Assembly: GCF_035046485.1 (NCBI RefSeq) | Contig: NW_026917332.1 | Coordinates: forward strand, 37,942 to 101,941 | Reading direction: 5' to 3' | DNA length: 64,000 bases | Origin: Aedes albopictus | Taxonomy: Eukaryota > Arthropoda > Insecta > Diptera > Culicidae | Shown here: positions 11,404-24,724 of the stretch, in pieces | Position numbering within the stretch: position 1 is the first letter of the stretch | Layout of the letters: every line of letters begins with the position of its first letter | Position numbers and translations under genes: made by a program | The notes under the pieces: model-generated | What the model saw: the letters and a program-made list of their open reading frames with translations, nothing else | What the model was told of the DNA's origin: nothing | Databases searched by the model: none

Positions 11404-14400
11404 CAGAATTCATGAAGACCTCGAATCAGAATGCTGAAAAGCATTGCACCAGAATCATGGAAGGATTCTCTTCAGAATCATAGAAGGATTCTCTTCAATA
11501 TCCTGGAAGAATTCTTTTCAGAATCCTGGACGGATTCTCTTCAGAATCCTATATGGATTCTCTTCAGAATCCTATATGGATTCTCTTCAGAATCCTGGAC
11601 GGACTCCCTTCAGAATCCTGAAGGGATTCTCAACAGAATCCTGAAGGAATTCTCTTCAGAATCCTGAAGGGATTCTCCTCAGAATCCTGAAGGGATTCTC
11701 CTCAGAATCCTGAAGGGATTCTCCTCAGAATCCTGAAGGGATTCTCCTCAGAATCCTGAAGGGATTCTCCTCAGAATCCTGAAAGGATTCTCCTCAGAAT
11801 CCTAAAGCGATTCTTTTCGGAATCCTTTCAAAGGATTTTCAATAGAATCTTGAAGGGATTCTCCTCAGAATCCTGAGGGGATTCTCCTCAGAATCCTGAG
11901 GGGATTCTCCTCAGAATCCTGAGGGGATTCTCCTCAGAATCCTGAGAGGATTCTCCTCACAATCCTGAGAGGTTTCTCACCAGAATCCTAAGAGGATTCT
12001 CACCTGAATCCTGAGAGGATTCTCACCAGAATACTAGGAGGATTCTGCTCAGAATCCTGAGAGAATTCTCTTTAGAATTCTAAAAGGATCTCCTCAGAAT
12101 CTTGAGAGGATTCTCCTCAGAATCTTGAGAGGATTCTTCTCAGAATCCTGAGAGGATTCTCTCCAGAATCCTGAGGGGATTCTCCTCAAAATCCTGAGAG
12201 ATTTCTCCTCAGATATCTACAAGGATCCCCTCAGAAGCCTAGGAGACTTCTCTTCAGAATCCTGGGGGGATTCTCCACAGAATCCTGAGGGAAATCTCCA
12301 CAGAATCCTGAGGGAATTCTCCACAGAATCCTGAGGGGATTCTCCACAGAATCCTGAGGAGATTCTCCACAGAATCCTGAGGAGATTCTCTTCAGAATCC
12401 TGAGGGGATTCTCTTCAGAATCCTGAGGAAATTCTCTTCAGAATTCTGAGAGGATTCTCTTTAGAATCCTGAGGGGATTCTCTTTAGAATCCTGAGGGGA
12501 TTCTCTTCAGAATCCTGAGGGGATTTTCTTCAGAATCCTGAGGGGATTCTATTCAGAATCCTGAGAGAATTCTCTTCAGAATCCTGAGAGGATTCTCCAC
12601 AGAATCCTGAGAGGATTCTCTTCTGAATCCTGTGAGGATTCTCTTCAGAATCCTGAGAGGATTCTCTTCAGAATCCTGAGAGGATTCTCTTCAGAATCCT
12701 GAGAGGATTCTCTTCAGAATCCTGAGAGGATTCTCTTCAGAATCCTGAGAGGATTCTCTTCAGAATCCTGAGAAGATTCTCTTCAGAATCCTGAGAGGAT
12801 TCTCTTCAGAATCCTGAGAGGATTCTCTTCAGAATCCTGAGAGGATTCTCTTCAGAATCCTGAGAGGATTCTCTTCAGAATCCTGAGAGGATTCTCTTCA
12901 GAATCCTGAGAGGATTCTCTTCAGAATCCTGAGAGGATTCTCTTCAGAATCCTGAGAGGATTCTCTTCAGAATCCTGAGAGGATTCTCTTCAGAATCCTG
13001 AGAGGATTCTCTTCAGAATCCTAAGAGGATTCTCTTCAGAATCCTGAGAGGATTCTCTTCAGAATCCTTAGAGGATTCTCTTCAGAATCCTGAGAGGATT
13101 CTCTTCAGAATCCTGAGAGGATTCTCTTCAGAATCCTGAGAGGATTCTCTTCAGAATCCTGAGAGGATTCTCTTCAGAATCCTGAGAGGATTCTCTTCAG
13201 AATCCTGAGAGGATTCTCGTCCGAATCCTGAGAAGATTCTCTCAGAATCCTGAGAGGATTCTCTGCAGAATCCTGAGAGGATTCTCTGCAGAATCCTGAG
13301 AGGATTCTCTGCAGAATCCTGAGAGGATTCTCTGCAGAATCCTGAGAGGATTCTCTGCAGAATCCTGAGAGGATTCTCTGCAGAATCCTGAGAGGATTCT
13401 CTGCAGAATCCTGAGAGGATTCTCTGCAGAATCCTGAGAGGATTCTCTGCAGAATCCTGAGAGGATTCTCTGCAGAATCCTGAGAGGATTCTCTGCAGAA
13501 TCCTGAGAGGATTCTCTGCAGAATCCTGAGAGGATTCTCTGCAGAATCCTGAGAGGATTCTCTGCAGAATCCTGAGAGGATTCTCTGCAGAATCCTGAGA
13601 GGATTCTCTGCAGAATCCTGAGAGGATTCTCTGCAGAATCCTGAAAGGATTCTCTGCAGAATCCTGAGAGGATTCTCTGCAGAATCCTGAGAGGATTCTC
13701 TGCAGAATCCTGAGAGGATTCTCTGCAGAATCCTGAGAGGATTCTCTGCAGAATCCTGAGAGGATTCTCTGCAGAATCCTGAGAGGATTCTCTGCAGAAT
13801 CCTGAGAGGATTCTCTGCAGAATCCTGAGAGGATTCTCTGCAGAATCCTGAGAGGATTCTCTGCAGAATCCTGAGAGGATTCTCTGCAGAATCCTGAGAG
13901 GATTCTCTGCAGAATCCTGAGAGGATTCTCTGCAGAATCCTGAGAGGATTCTCTGCAGAATCCTGAGAGGATTCTCTGCAGAATCCTGAGAGGATTCTCT
14001 GCAGAATCCTGAGAGGATTCTCTGCAGAATCCTGAGAGGATTCTCTGCAGAATCCTGAGAGGATTCTCTGCAGAATCCTGAGAGGATTCTCTGCAGAATC
14101 CTGAGAGGATTCTCTGCAGAATCCTGAGAGGATTCTCTGCAGAATCCTGAGAGGATTCTCTGCAGAATCCTGAGAGGATTCTCTGCAGAATCCTGAGAGG
14201 ATTCTCTGCAGAATCCTGAGAGGATTCTCTTCAGAATCCTGAGAGGATTCTCTTCAGAATCCTGAGAGGATTCTCTTCAGAATCCTGAGAGGATTCTCTG
14301 CAGAATCCTGAGAGGATTCTCTGCAGAATCCTGAGAGGATTCTCTTCAGAATCCTGAGAGGATTCTCTTCAGAATCCTGAGAGGATTCTCTTCAGAATCC

Positions 14401-17400
14401 TGAGAGGATTCTCTTCAGAATCCTGAGAGGATTCTCTTCAGAATCCTGAGAGGATTCTCTTCAGAATCCTGAGAGGATTCTCTTCAGAATCCTGAGAGGA
14501 TTCTCTTCAGAATCCTGAGAGGATTCTCTTCAGAATCCTGAGAGGATTCTCTTCAGAATCCTGAGAGGATTCTCTTCAGAATCCTGAGAGGATTCTCTTC
14601 AGAATCCTGAGAGGATTCTCTTCAGAATCCTGAGAGGATTCTCTTCAGAATCCTGAGAGGATTCACTTCAGAATCCTGAGAGGATTCTCTTCAGAATCCT
14701 GAGAGGATTCTCTTCAGAATCCTGAGAGGATTCTCTTCAGAATCCTGAGAGGATTCTCTTCAGAATCCTGAGAGGATTCTCTTCAGAATCCTGAGAGGAT
14801 TCTCTTCAGAATCCTGAGAGGATTCTCTTCAGAATCCTGAGAGGATTCTCTTCAGAATCCTGAGAGGATTCTCTTCAGAATCCTGAGAGGATTCTCTTCA
14901 GAATCCTGAGAGGATTCTCTTCAGAATCCTGAGAGGATTCTCTTCAGAATCCTGAGAGGATTCTCTTCAGAATCCTGAGAGGATTCTCTTCAGAATCCTG
15001 AGAGGATTCTCTTCAGAATCCTGAGAGGATTCTCTTCAGAATCCTGAGAGGATTCTCTTCAGAATCCTGAGAGGATTCTCTTCAGAATCCTGAGAGGATT
15101 CTCTTCAGAATCCTGAGAGGATTCTCTTCAGAATCCTGAGAGGATTCTCTTCAGAATCCTGAGAGGATTCTCTTCAGAATCCTGAGAGGATTCTCTTCAG
15201 AATCCTGAGAGGATTCTCTTCAGAATCCTGAGAGGATTCTTTTCAGAATCCTGAGAGGATTCTCTGCAGAATCCTGAGAGGATTCTCTGCAGAATCCTGA
15301 GAGGATTCTCTGCAGAATCCTGAGAGGATTCTCTGCAGAATCCTGAGAGGATTCTCTGCAGAATCCTGAGAGGATTCTCTGCAGAATCCTGAGAGGATTC
15401 TCTGCAGAATCCTGAGAGGATTCTCTGCAGAATCCTGAGAGGATTCTCTGCAGAATCCTGAGAGGATTCTCTGCAGAATCCTGAGAGGATTCTCTGCAGA
15501 ATCCTGAGAGGATTCTCTGCAGAATCCTGAGAGGATTCTCTGCAGAATCCTGAGAGGATTCTCTGCAGAATCCTGAGAGGATTCTCTGCAGAATCCTGAG
15601 AGGATTCTCTGCAGAATCCTGAGAGGATTCTCTGCAGAATCCTGAGAGGATTCTCTGCAGAATCCTGAGAGGATTCTCTGCAGAATCCTGAGAGGATTCT
15701 CTGCAGAATCCTGAGAGGATTCTCTGCAGAATCCTGAGAGGATTCTCTGCAGAATCCTGAGAGGATTCTCTGCAGAATCCTGAGAGGATTCTCTGCAGAA
15801 TCCTGAGAGGATTCTCTGCAGAATCCTGAGAGGATTCTCTGCAGAATCCTGAGAGGATTCTCTGCAGAATCCTGAGAGGATTCTCTGCAGAATCCTGAGA
15901 GGATTCTCTGCAGAATCCTGAGAGGATTCTCTGCAGAATCCTGAGAGGATTCTCTGCAGAATCCTGAGAGGATTCTCTGCAGAATCCTGAGAGGATTCTC
16001 TGCAGAATCCTGAGAGGATTCTCTGCAGAATCCTGAGAGGATTCTCTGCAGAATCCTGAGAGGATTCTCTGCAGAATCCTGAGAGGATTCTCTGCAGAAT
16101 CCTGAGAGGATTCTCTGCAGAATCCTGAGAGGATTCTCTGCAGAATCCTGAGAGGATTCTCTGCAGAATCCTGAGAGGATTCTCTGCAGAATCCTGAGAG
16201 GATTCTCTGCAGAATCCTGAGAGGATTCTCTGCAGAATCCTGAGAGGATTCTCTGCAGAATCCTGAGAGGATTCTCTGCAGAATCCTGAGAGGATTCTCT
16301 GCAGAATCCTGAGAGGATTCTCTGCAGAATCCTGAGAGGATTCTCTGCAGAATCCTGAGAGGATTCTCTGCAGAATCCTGAGAGGATTCTCTGCAGAATC
16401 CTGAGAGGATTCTCTGCAGAATCCTGAGAGGATTCTCTGCAGAATCCTGAGAGGATTCTCTGCAGAATCCTGAGAGGATTCTCTGCAGAATCCTGAGAGG
16501 ATTCTCTGCAGAATCCTGAGAGGATTCTCTGCAGAATCCTGAGAGGATTCTCTGCAGAATCCTGAGGGGATTCTCTGCAGAATCCTGAGAGGATTCTCTG
16601 CAGAATCCTGAGAGGATTCTCTGCAGAATCCTGAGAGGATTCTCTGCAGAATCCTGAGAGGATTCTCTGCAGAATCCTGAGAGGATTCTCTGCAGAATCC
16701 TGAGAGGATTCTCTGCAGAATCCTGAGAGGATTCTCTGCAGAATCCTGAGAGGATTCTCTGCAGAATCCTGAGAGGATTCTCTGCAGAATCCTGAGAGGA
16801 TTCTCTGCAGAATCCTGAGAGGATTCTCTGCAGAATCCTGAGAGGATTCTCTGCAGAATCCTGAGAGGATTCTCTGCAGAATCCTGAGAGGATTCTCTGC
16901 AGAATCCTGAGAGGATTCTCTGCAGAATCCTGAGAGGATTCTCTGCAGAATCCTGAGAGGATTCTCTGCAGAATCCTGAGAGGATTCTCTGCAGAATCCT
17001 GAGAGGATTCTCTGCAGAATCCTGAGAGGATTCTCTGCAGAATCCTGAGAGGATTCTCTGCAGAATCCTGAGAGGATTCTCTTCAGAATCCTGAGAGGAT
17101 TCTCTTCAGAATCCTGAGAGGATTTTCTTCAGAATCCTGAGAGGATTCTCTGCAGAATCCTGAGAGGATTCTCTGCAGAATCCTGAGAGGATTCTCTGCA
17201 GAATCCTGAGAGGATTCTCTGCAGAATCCTGAGAGGATTCTCTGCAGAATCCTGAGAGGATTCTCTGCAGAATCCTGAGAGGATTCTCTGCAGAATCCTG
17301 AGAGGATTCTCTTCAGAATCCTGAGAGGATTCTCTGCAGAATCCTGAGAGGATTCTCTGCAGAATCCTGAGAGGATTCTCTTCAGAATCCTGAGAAGATT

Positions 17401-19633
17401 CTCTTCAGAATCCTGAGAGGATTTTCTTCAGAATCCTGAGAGGATTCTCTTCAGAATCCTGAGAGGATTCTCTGCAGAATCCTGAGAAGATTCTCTTCAG
17501 AATCCTGAGAGGATTCTCTTCAGAATCCTGAGAGGATTCTCTTCAGAATCCTGAGAGGATTCTCTGCAGAATCCTGAGAGGATTCTCTGCAGAATCCTGA
17601 GAGGATTCTCTTCAGAATCCTGAGAGGATTCTCTTCAGAATCCTGAGAGGATTCTCTGCAGAATCCTGAGAGGATTCTCTTCAGAATCCTGAGAGGATTC
17701 TCTTCAGAATCCTGAGAGGATTCTCTTCAGAATCCTGAGAGGATTCTCTTCAGAATCCTGAGAGGATTCTCTTCAGAATCCTGAGAGGATTCTCTTCAGA
17801 ATCCTGAGAGGATTCTCTTCAGAATCCTGAGAGGATTCTCTTCAGAATCCTGAGAGGATTCTCTTCAGAATCCTGAGAGGATTCTCTTCAGAATCCTGAG
17901 AGGATTCTCTTCAGAATCCTGAGAGTATTCTCTTCAGAATCCTGAGAGGATTCTCTTCAGAATCCTGAGAGGATTCTCTTCAGAATCCTGAGAGGATTCT
18001 CTTCAGAATCCTGAGAGTATTCTCTTCAGAATCCTGAGAGGATTCTCTTCAGAATCCTGAGAGGATTCTCTTCAGAATCCTGAGAGGATTCTCTTCAGAA
18101 TCCTGAGAGGATTGTCTTCAGAATCCTGAGAGGATTCTCTTCAGAATCCTGAGAGGATTCTCTTCAGAATCCTGAGAGGATTCTCTTCAGAATCCTGAGA
18201 GGATTCTCTTCAGAATCCTGAGAGGATTCTCTTCAGAATCCTGAGAGGATTCTCTTCAGAATCCTGAGAGGATTCTCTTCAGAATCCTGAGAGGATTGTC
18301 TTCAGAATCCTGAGAGGATTCTCTTCAGAATCCTGAGAGGATTGTCTTCAGAATCCTGAGAGGATTGTCTTCAGAATCCTGAGAGGATTCTCTTCAGAAT
18401 CCTGAGAGGATTCTCTTCAGAATCCTGAGAGGATTCTCTTCAGAATCCTGAGAGGATTCTCTTCAGAATCCTGAGAGGATTCTCTTCAGAATCCTGAGAG
18501 GATTCTCTTCAGAATCCTGAGAGGATTCTCTTCAGAATCCTGAGAGGATTCTCTTCAGAATCCTGAGAGGATTCTCCTCAGAATCCTGAGAGGATTCTCC
18601 TCAGAATCCTGAGAGGATTCTCTTCAGAATCCTGAGGGGATTCTCTTCAGAATCCTGAGAGGATTCTCCTCAGAATCCTGAGAGGATTCTCTTCAGAATT
18701 CTGAGAGGATTCTCCTCAGAATCCTGAGAGGATTCTCTTCAGAATCCTGAGAGGATTCTCCTCAGAATCCTGAGAGGATTCTCCTCAGAATCCTGAGAGG
18801 ATTCTCCTCAGAATCCTGAGAGGATTCTCCTCAGAATCCTGAGAGGATTCTCCTCAGAATCCTGAGAGGATTCTCCTCAGAATCCTGAGAGGATTCTCCT
18901 CAGAATCCTGAGAGGATTCTCCTCAGAATCCTGAGAGGATTCTCCTCAGAATCCTGAGAGGATTCTCCTCAGAATCCTGAGAGGATTCTCCTCAGAATCC
19001 TGAGAGGATTCTCCTCAGAATCCTGAGAGGATTCTCCTCAGAATCCTGAGAGGATTCTCCTCAGAATCCTGAGAGGATTCTTCTCAGAATCCTGAGAGGA
19101 TTCTCCTCAGAATCCTGAGAGGATTCTCCTCAGAATCCTGAGAGGATTCTCTTCAGAATCCTGAGAGGATTCTCCTCAGAATCCTGAGAGGATTCTCCTC
19201 AGAATCCTGAGAGGATTCTCCTCAGAATCCTGAGAGGATTCTCCTCAGAATCCTGAGAGGATTCTCCACAGAATCCTGAGAAGATTCTCCTCAGAATCCT
19301 GAGAAGATTCTCTTTAGAATCCTGAGAGGATTCTCCTCAGAATCCTGTGAGGATTCTCCTCAGAATCCCGAGAGGATTCTCCTCAGAATCCCGAGAGGAT
19401 TCTCCTCAGAATCCTGAGAGGATTCTATCCTGAGAGGATTCTCCTCCGAATCCTGAGAGGATTCTCAACAGAATCCTGAGAGGATTCTCCTCCGAATCCT
19501 GAGAGGATTCTCCTCAGAATCCTGAGAGGATTCTCCACAGAATCCTGAGAGGATTCTCCTCAGAATCCTGAGAGGATTCTCCTCAGGATCCTGAGAGGAT
19601 TCTCCTCAGAATCCTGAGAGGATTCTCCTCAGA
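11404..19633 (+). repeat. 23-bp palindromic minisatellite, array D (8.2 kb; loops CTTC, CTGC, CCTC)
   Basis: The largest array, roughly 355 units with arms AGGATTCT and AGAATCCT and linker TGAGA. It is built of blocks: mixed and decayed to about 12590; loop CTTC to 13245; CTGC at 13262-14220; CTTC with two CTGC units to 15250; CTGC at 15264-17079; a CTTC/CTGC mosaic to about 17660; CTTC to 18570; CCTC to 19620. Each CTGC unit contains CTGCAG, a PstI site recurring every 23 bases. The CTGC units have no stop codon on the minus strand, but TGA in the reversed CTTC units closes frames elsewhere. The left kilobase is much more diverged than the centre. Confidence 0.98.
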
Positions 19634-21055
19634 TTCACATCACAAGCACTCATTCCATCATAACAGCAATCGCTTCAGCTCACTTAGGCATCAGAAATAG
19701 CAACATTTAACTGCCGAAAACCCTCATCGCAATTCCCATATCGATTGAACTTGATGATTTCGCAATAAAGCAACTCCGCTCCCAATATTTTTCTCTGACC
19801 CATCAAACGTGCTCGCCGGTCAGCCAGTCATCCAACCAACACCACCCGTGCCGTGTTGTGTAAACACATCTGACCCAATCGGTCCCCTTTTTCGTCATCA
19901 TTTGGTACACGGCCTTCCCTGTATGCCTTGCACATGGCTCTACAGCCTGGCACCGAGGTTAGAGTTCAAAAAAGCAAACCTCGCACGCGCGGTTCACAGT
20001 CTCTCCCCTTTCATATGACTAGTAGAACGTAACTATACAGGGAATTTGTGTACTCTCTGTGTCTAAACAAATAACCGACCACCCCAAAACAAGTATCAGC
20101 AGCCATCAGCAGCAGCAGGACGTGGAAAGGTAGGTAGGTTTGCCTGTTTGTGTGCTTTGAAACGTGAGTCGACTGGAAAAATAGCGATAAAAGCGCAGAA
20201 TTGAGGAAAGGTCCTCATGCAGACGATGAGGGCTGTTTCAAAATTTTCACTGAAAATTTTAACTAAAATTTTATTTGAAAACATGAATGTAGAGAAACTA
20301 TTTTCCAAGATGTGTTCGAAAGTCAAAAAATTGTTTTTAAATAAAAAATAAATCAAGAATCGCGAGTTTTTCCAGAAAAAGTACATTTTACCAGCCCTGT
20401 AAATGTAGTAAAGAGGCGAAGTTGGCGTAATTTGATAGGCCTGCACCGAGGTTTTTCGCTTGGGTGGTTAAGACCCACTGAGCTTTGTACCGCTTATTGG
20501 GCGCCAGCAAGACGCCCACACCTTTAAAGCGAGGTCAGATTCCTAAATCAGAATTCCTGAACAGAAAATTCCAGAGCTTTAAAGAGCCACCATAATCGGA
20601 AAACAATCAATCCGTTTCGTACTCGGTAGCAACGAATCCCGCCCGAAAGTGTCTATTTAATCGCAATCACAGCTCATTTGGCGCTAATCGAATTAGCACC
20701 CTAATTGCGCCAATCATCCATTTGACGGCTTCCTCGCTGGAGCCACCAACGAACGACCGACCACCAAGTTAAATTTTGACGTTCCTGATGGAAGTTTTAC
20801 ACGGAACGTGCTGCTCTGAATGAGGTGGGGTACAGAGAGAGAGGAAGGCGTACTTTGTTAAAATGTAAATTGCAATTAAATTTGACTCGGATTGGCACTT
20901 TCCAAGAAGGATGGAGAAGGATTGGCACGTCGCGTTGTCGCTTTCTTCCTCGTAGCAACCGCGACTCAGCTGCAGCCCTATTCGAGTGCAAGCAGCGAAG
21001 AGAGTTCCCTTTTAAGAAAACTCAGCGGCATGTGGAAGGGATGAGAAAATCTGCA
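19634..21055. other. Spacer between arrays D and E
   Basis: About 1.4 kb of single-copy-looking sequence. Short CAGCAG repeats lie at about 20100-20115 and an AT-rich stretch at 20230-20400. The part at 20620-20740 (ATTTAATCGCAATCACAGC, CGCTAATCGAATTAGC) is GC-balanced and could be conserved non-coding sequence. A 116-codon minus-strand frame (20096-20446) is AT-driven and unconvincing. Confidence 0.5.
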
Positions 21056-22905
21056 TGAAATCCTAATGAAATTCTCCTCAGAATCCTGAGAGCATTCTCC
21101 ACAAAATCCTGCGAGGATTCTCCACAGAATCCAGGGAGGATTCTCCACAGAATCCTGGGAGGATTCTCCACAGAATCTTGGGAGGATTCTCCACAGAATC
21201 CTAGGAGGATTCTCCACAGAATCCTGGGAGGATTCTCCACAGAATCCTGAGAGGATTCTCCACAGAATCCTGAGAGGATTCTCCACAGAATCCTGAGAGG
21301 ATTCTCCACAGAATCCTGAGAGGATTCTCCTCAGAATCCTGAGAGGATTCTCCACAGAATCCTGAGGATTCTTAACAGAATCCTGAGAGGATTCTCCACA
21401 GAATCCCAAGAGGATTCTCCACAGAATCCTGAGAGGATTCTCCACAGAATCCTGAGAGAAATCTCCACATAATCCTGACAGGATTCTCCACAGAATCCTG
21501 AGAAGATTCTCCACAGAATCCTGAGAGGATTCTCCACAGAATCCTGAGAAGATTCTCCATAATCCTGAGGATTCTCCACAGAATCCTGAGAGGATTCTCC
21601 ACAGAATCCTGAGAGGATTCTCCACAGAATCCTGAGAGGATTCTCCACAGAATCCTGAGAGGATTTTCCACAGAATCCTGAGAGGATTCTCCACAGAATC
21701 CTGAGAGGATTCTCCACAGAATCCTGAGAGGATTCTCCACAGAATCCTGAGAGGATTCTCCACAGAATCCTGAGAGGATTCTCCACAGAATCCTGAGAGG
21801 ATTCTCCACAGAATCCTGAGAGGATTCTCCACAGAATCCTGAGAGGATTCTCCACAGAATCCTGAGAGGATTCTCCACAGAATCCTGAGAGGATTCTCCA
21901 CAGAATCCTGAGAGGATTCTCCACAGAATCCTGAGAGGATTCTCCACAGAATCCTGAGAGGATTCTCCACAGAATCCTGAGAGGATTCTCCACAGAATCC
22001 TGAGAGGATTCTCCACAGAATCCTGAGAGGATTCTCCACAGAATCCTGAGAGGATTCTCCACAGAATCCTGAGAGGATTCTCCACAGAATCCTGAGAGGA
22101 TTCTCCACAGAATCCTGAGAGGATTCTCCACAGAATCCTGAGAGGATTCTCCACAGAATCCTGAGAGGATTCTCCACAGAATCCTGAGAGGATTCTCCAC
22201 AGAATCCTGAGAGGATTCTCCACAGAATCCTGAGAGGATTCTCCACAGAATCCTGAGAGGATTCTCCACAGAATCCTGAGAGGATTCTCCACAGAATCCT
22301 GAGAGGATTCTCCACAGAATCCTGAGAGGATTCTCCACAGAATCCTGAGAGGATTCTCCACAGAATCCTGAGAGGATTCTCCACAGAATCCTGAAAGGAT
22401 TCTCCACAGAATCCTGAGAGGATTCTCCACAGAATCCTGAGGATTTTCCTCAGAATCCTGAGAGGATTCTCCACAGAATACTGAGAGGATTCTCCACAGA
22501 ATCCTGAGAGGATTCTCCACAGAATCCTGAGAGGATTCTCCACAGAATCCTGAGAGGATTTTTCACAGAATCCTGAGAGGATTCTCCACAGAATCCTGGG
22601 AGGATGCTTCACAGAATCCTGGGAGGATTCTTCACAGAATCCTGGGAGGATTCTTCATAGAATCCTGGGAGGATTCTTTATAGAATCCTGGGAGGATTCT
22701 TCACAGAATCCTGGGAGGATTCTTCACAGAATCCTGGGAGGGTTCTCCCCAGAATCCTGAGAGGATTCTCCCCAGAATTCAGGAAGTATTCTCTTCACAG
22801 AATGCTAAGAGGATTCTCCCCAGAATCATGAGAGGATTCTCCACAAAATCCTAGGAGGATTCTCACCGGAATCCTGAGAGAATTTTTACCGGAATTCTGA
22901 AAGGA
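21056..22905 (+). repeat. 23-bp palindromic minisatellite, array E (loop CCAC)
   Basis: About 80 units with arms GGATTCT and AGAATCC, loop CCAC and linker TGAGA, nearly perfect at 21590-22440. The edges use TGGGA linkers (21125-21240 and 22590-22740) and TTCAC junctions on the right. The minus strand of the core unit has no stop, giving overlapping frames of 544, 382 and 358 codons that repeat every 23 residues; these are artefacts. Loop and arms match arrays H, L and O, with H and O inverted. Confidence 0.97.
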
Positions 22906-23749
22906 TTGTCGCGTTTCACACGAAACTGACGACGCCAATGATGGAGGACCTTCCAACGACGTAAATCAGTAAGTGAGCTGATTTCGTCCTCTTCGTAAGC
23001 CAATCTCCTCTTTTGTAAGCAACCGCAATCCACCACCCAACCAAAATCCACCCACCAAAAACGCGATAATGATAGGATAAATTGAAAATTTGACAAAACT
23101 TCACTCACGTCTCGGTCGTCAGCCAGCCCCCCGGTTGCCGCCCACCCAAAAACAAACTTCGCCGAAGGGGGAAGAAGCGTAAACATTTCCCATTACACAT
23201 TCATGATTTTTCGCACCTCCCCGCCGTTGTAGACGTCGTCGACAATTTCCACCGAATTGCGGGGCAAGGGAAACCGAAAATCCCCGGAACCGACCTCGAT
23301 GAAAGGTACTGGCGGGTGCTGGTGGCACAGAGAAAGTTGTAAAAAGCTGCGGAACTTGATTTGAATGTGTAAATATTTCCACAACCCTTCACCTCAGCGG
23401 TACCCAGGCCGCCGCCGCCGTTTCGGAAAATTTGCATTCCTCAATCGGAAAATGCGAGATTGATTCAGCTCAGGGTTGAACGGGGATATCTAGAATCCAG
23501 AATCGAGAATGTTGCGGAAAAGATATTCATTTGTTTAAGGAAAGTAATTCCAGAAGAAAAAAAAACAACTTGAAATGTGCTTAATTGGTCATCATTTTTA
23601 ATTTTAAATTTCTATTTTTTCTCATATACACAATGTCATCTACAACTAGTACAGCAAAACAAAATCTATTGCATAAAATTTACTGTACATACCGGAAAAA
23701 GTAACACTCTTATGGTGTTTTCATCAAATTTCATACTTGGATTGCATAG
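22906..23749. other. Spacer after array E
   Basis: GC-balanced at 22915-23450, with a GTAGACGTCGTCGACAATT patch near 23230, then AT-rich. Frames of 62-107 codons overlap in three registers of the minus strand at 22863-23437, none with a recognisable domain. No gene call is made. Confidence 0.5.
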
Positions 23750-24073
23750 TATGACTTAGGTACTCCAAATTTTAGGCAGTTTGCACAGACATACATCACA
23801 TACAGACAAACAGCTATTCGGTCATCTTCCAATACGTTCTGATCCTAAACAAGTAATCATCCTGTTGAAATATATCCTTTAGAACTATGTTAGACTAAGC
23901 AATAGCTAAAAGTATCTATAATAGGGCATTTGCTCAAATGACTGACTTCAGTACTCAAAATTGAAGATAGTTTGCACAGACATACACACATACACACACC
24001 ACATACTGACAGACAGTTATTATTCGGTCATCTTCCAACAGATTCTGACTGATCCTAAGAAAAGTAACCATCC
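23750..24073 (+). repeat. Imperfect direct duplication of about 125 bp (two copies)
   Basis: The copy at 23750-23871 and the copy at 23938-24073 share, in order, ATGACT, TACTC, AGTTTGCACAGACATACA, a CACATAC-rich stretch, ATTCGGTCATCTTCCAA, TTCTGA, GATCCTAA and AGTAA(T/C)CATCC. The second copy has extra CACA repeats. The intervening 66 bases are AT-rich. It could be a local tandem duplication or two fragments of one dispersed element. Confidence 0.75.
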
Positions 24074-24640
24074 AAGCAGACGGGCAAGACGCAACCGTGA
24101 TAAAACTTCACGCTCAACGCATCAGTGGAACCCACTTTGGGAAAGAGTTACCGACAACAACGATGACGACGACGACAAAAGAAAAAAGTGCTTCCAGTCA
24201 GTGTGTGCCGCAAGGATGTATGTATGCATTATTCATAAATCAATTTGGCTGTGCACACGCGAGGGAGGATTCCTTTACGTTTACACATTCGCTTCTCTAA
24301 ACTCGCAGACGTCGTTGCTCTTAAGAACATAGGTGCGTCGTCGAGGAGTATCTAAAGAAATGCCGGAAAACAATTCAGCAAAGCGAATAAATAATACATT
24401 TGGTTTGGTTGGGCGATTTTCAACTCGAGACGACAACAAAGGCAGCGGCAAGGAACATATTTGGCAACAAAATTTGCACATCAACACGTGTATGACTTAG
24501 TAGTTTGCGGGATAATTTTCTGATTGTCGAATTCATAGATAAATAACCAGGGCTCTAAGTTTGTTGGAATGTATTTTCGTACATTTACATACTTACGAAG
24601 TCATTGCGTCAATGTGGAGTAAGTCATTTCTAGATGCATG
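24074..24640. other. Spacer with GAC triplet run
   Basis: Holds an irregular GAC run at about 24150-24180, then unremarkable sequence. A 123-codon plus-strand frame (23961-24332) overlaps the duplicated CACA stretch and the triplet run and is most likely chance. Confidence 0.5.
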
Positions 24641-24647
24641 GGTTCTC

Positions 24648-24676
24648 GCTTACCTGAAAATAGAAAAGGAAAAATA
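24648..24676 (-). other. Candidate recursive splice (ratchet) site 1
   Basis: On the minus strand a run of about 20 bases, nearly all pyrimidines (24675 down to 24657), ends in TTTTCAG and joins directly to GTAAGC; the AG|GT junction lies between 24654 and 24653. An acceptor fused to a donor with no exon between is the known form of ratchet points in long Drosophila introns. A 57-base exon ending at CTTC|GTAAGT is also possible, but it has stops in every frame. The function is inferred from sequence form only. Confidence 0.45.
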
Positions 24677-24724
24677 TTAATAAATCATCACAATGAATAA
24701 CTAACGTAAAAAAAAAAAATATTG

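Noticed and set aside
11404..19633. CRISPR array
   Set aside because: There are no unique spacers between repeats; the unit is head-to-tail with only 4-base loop variants, and the surrounding DNA is eukaryotic.
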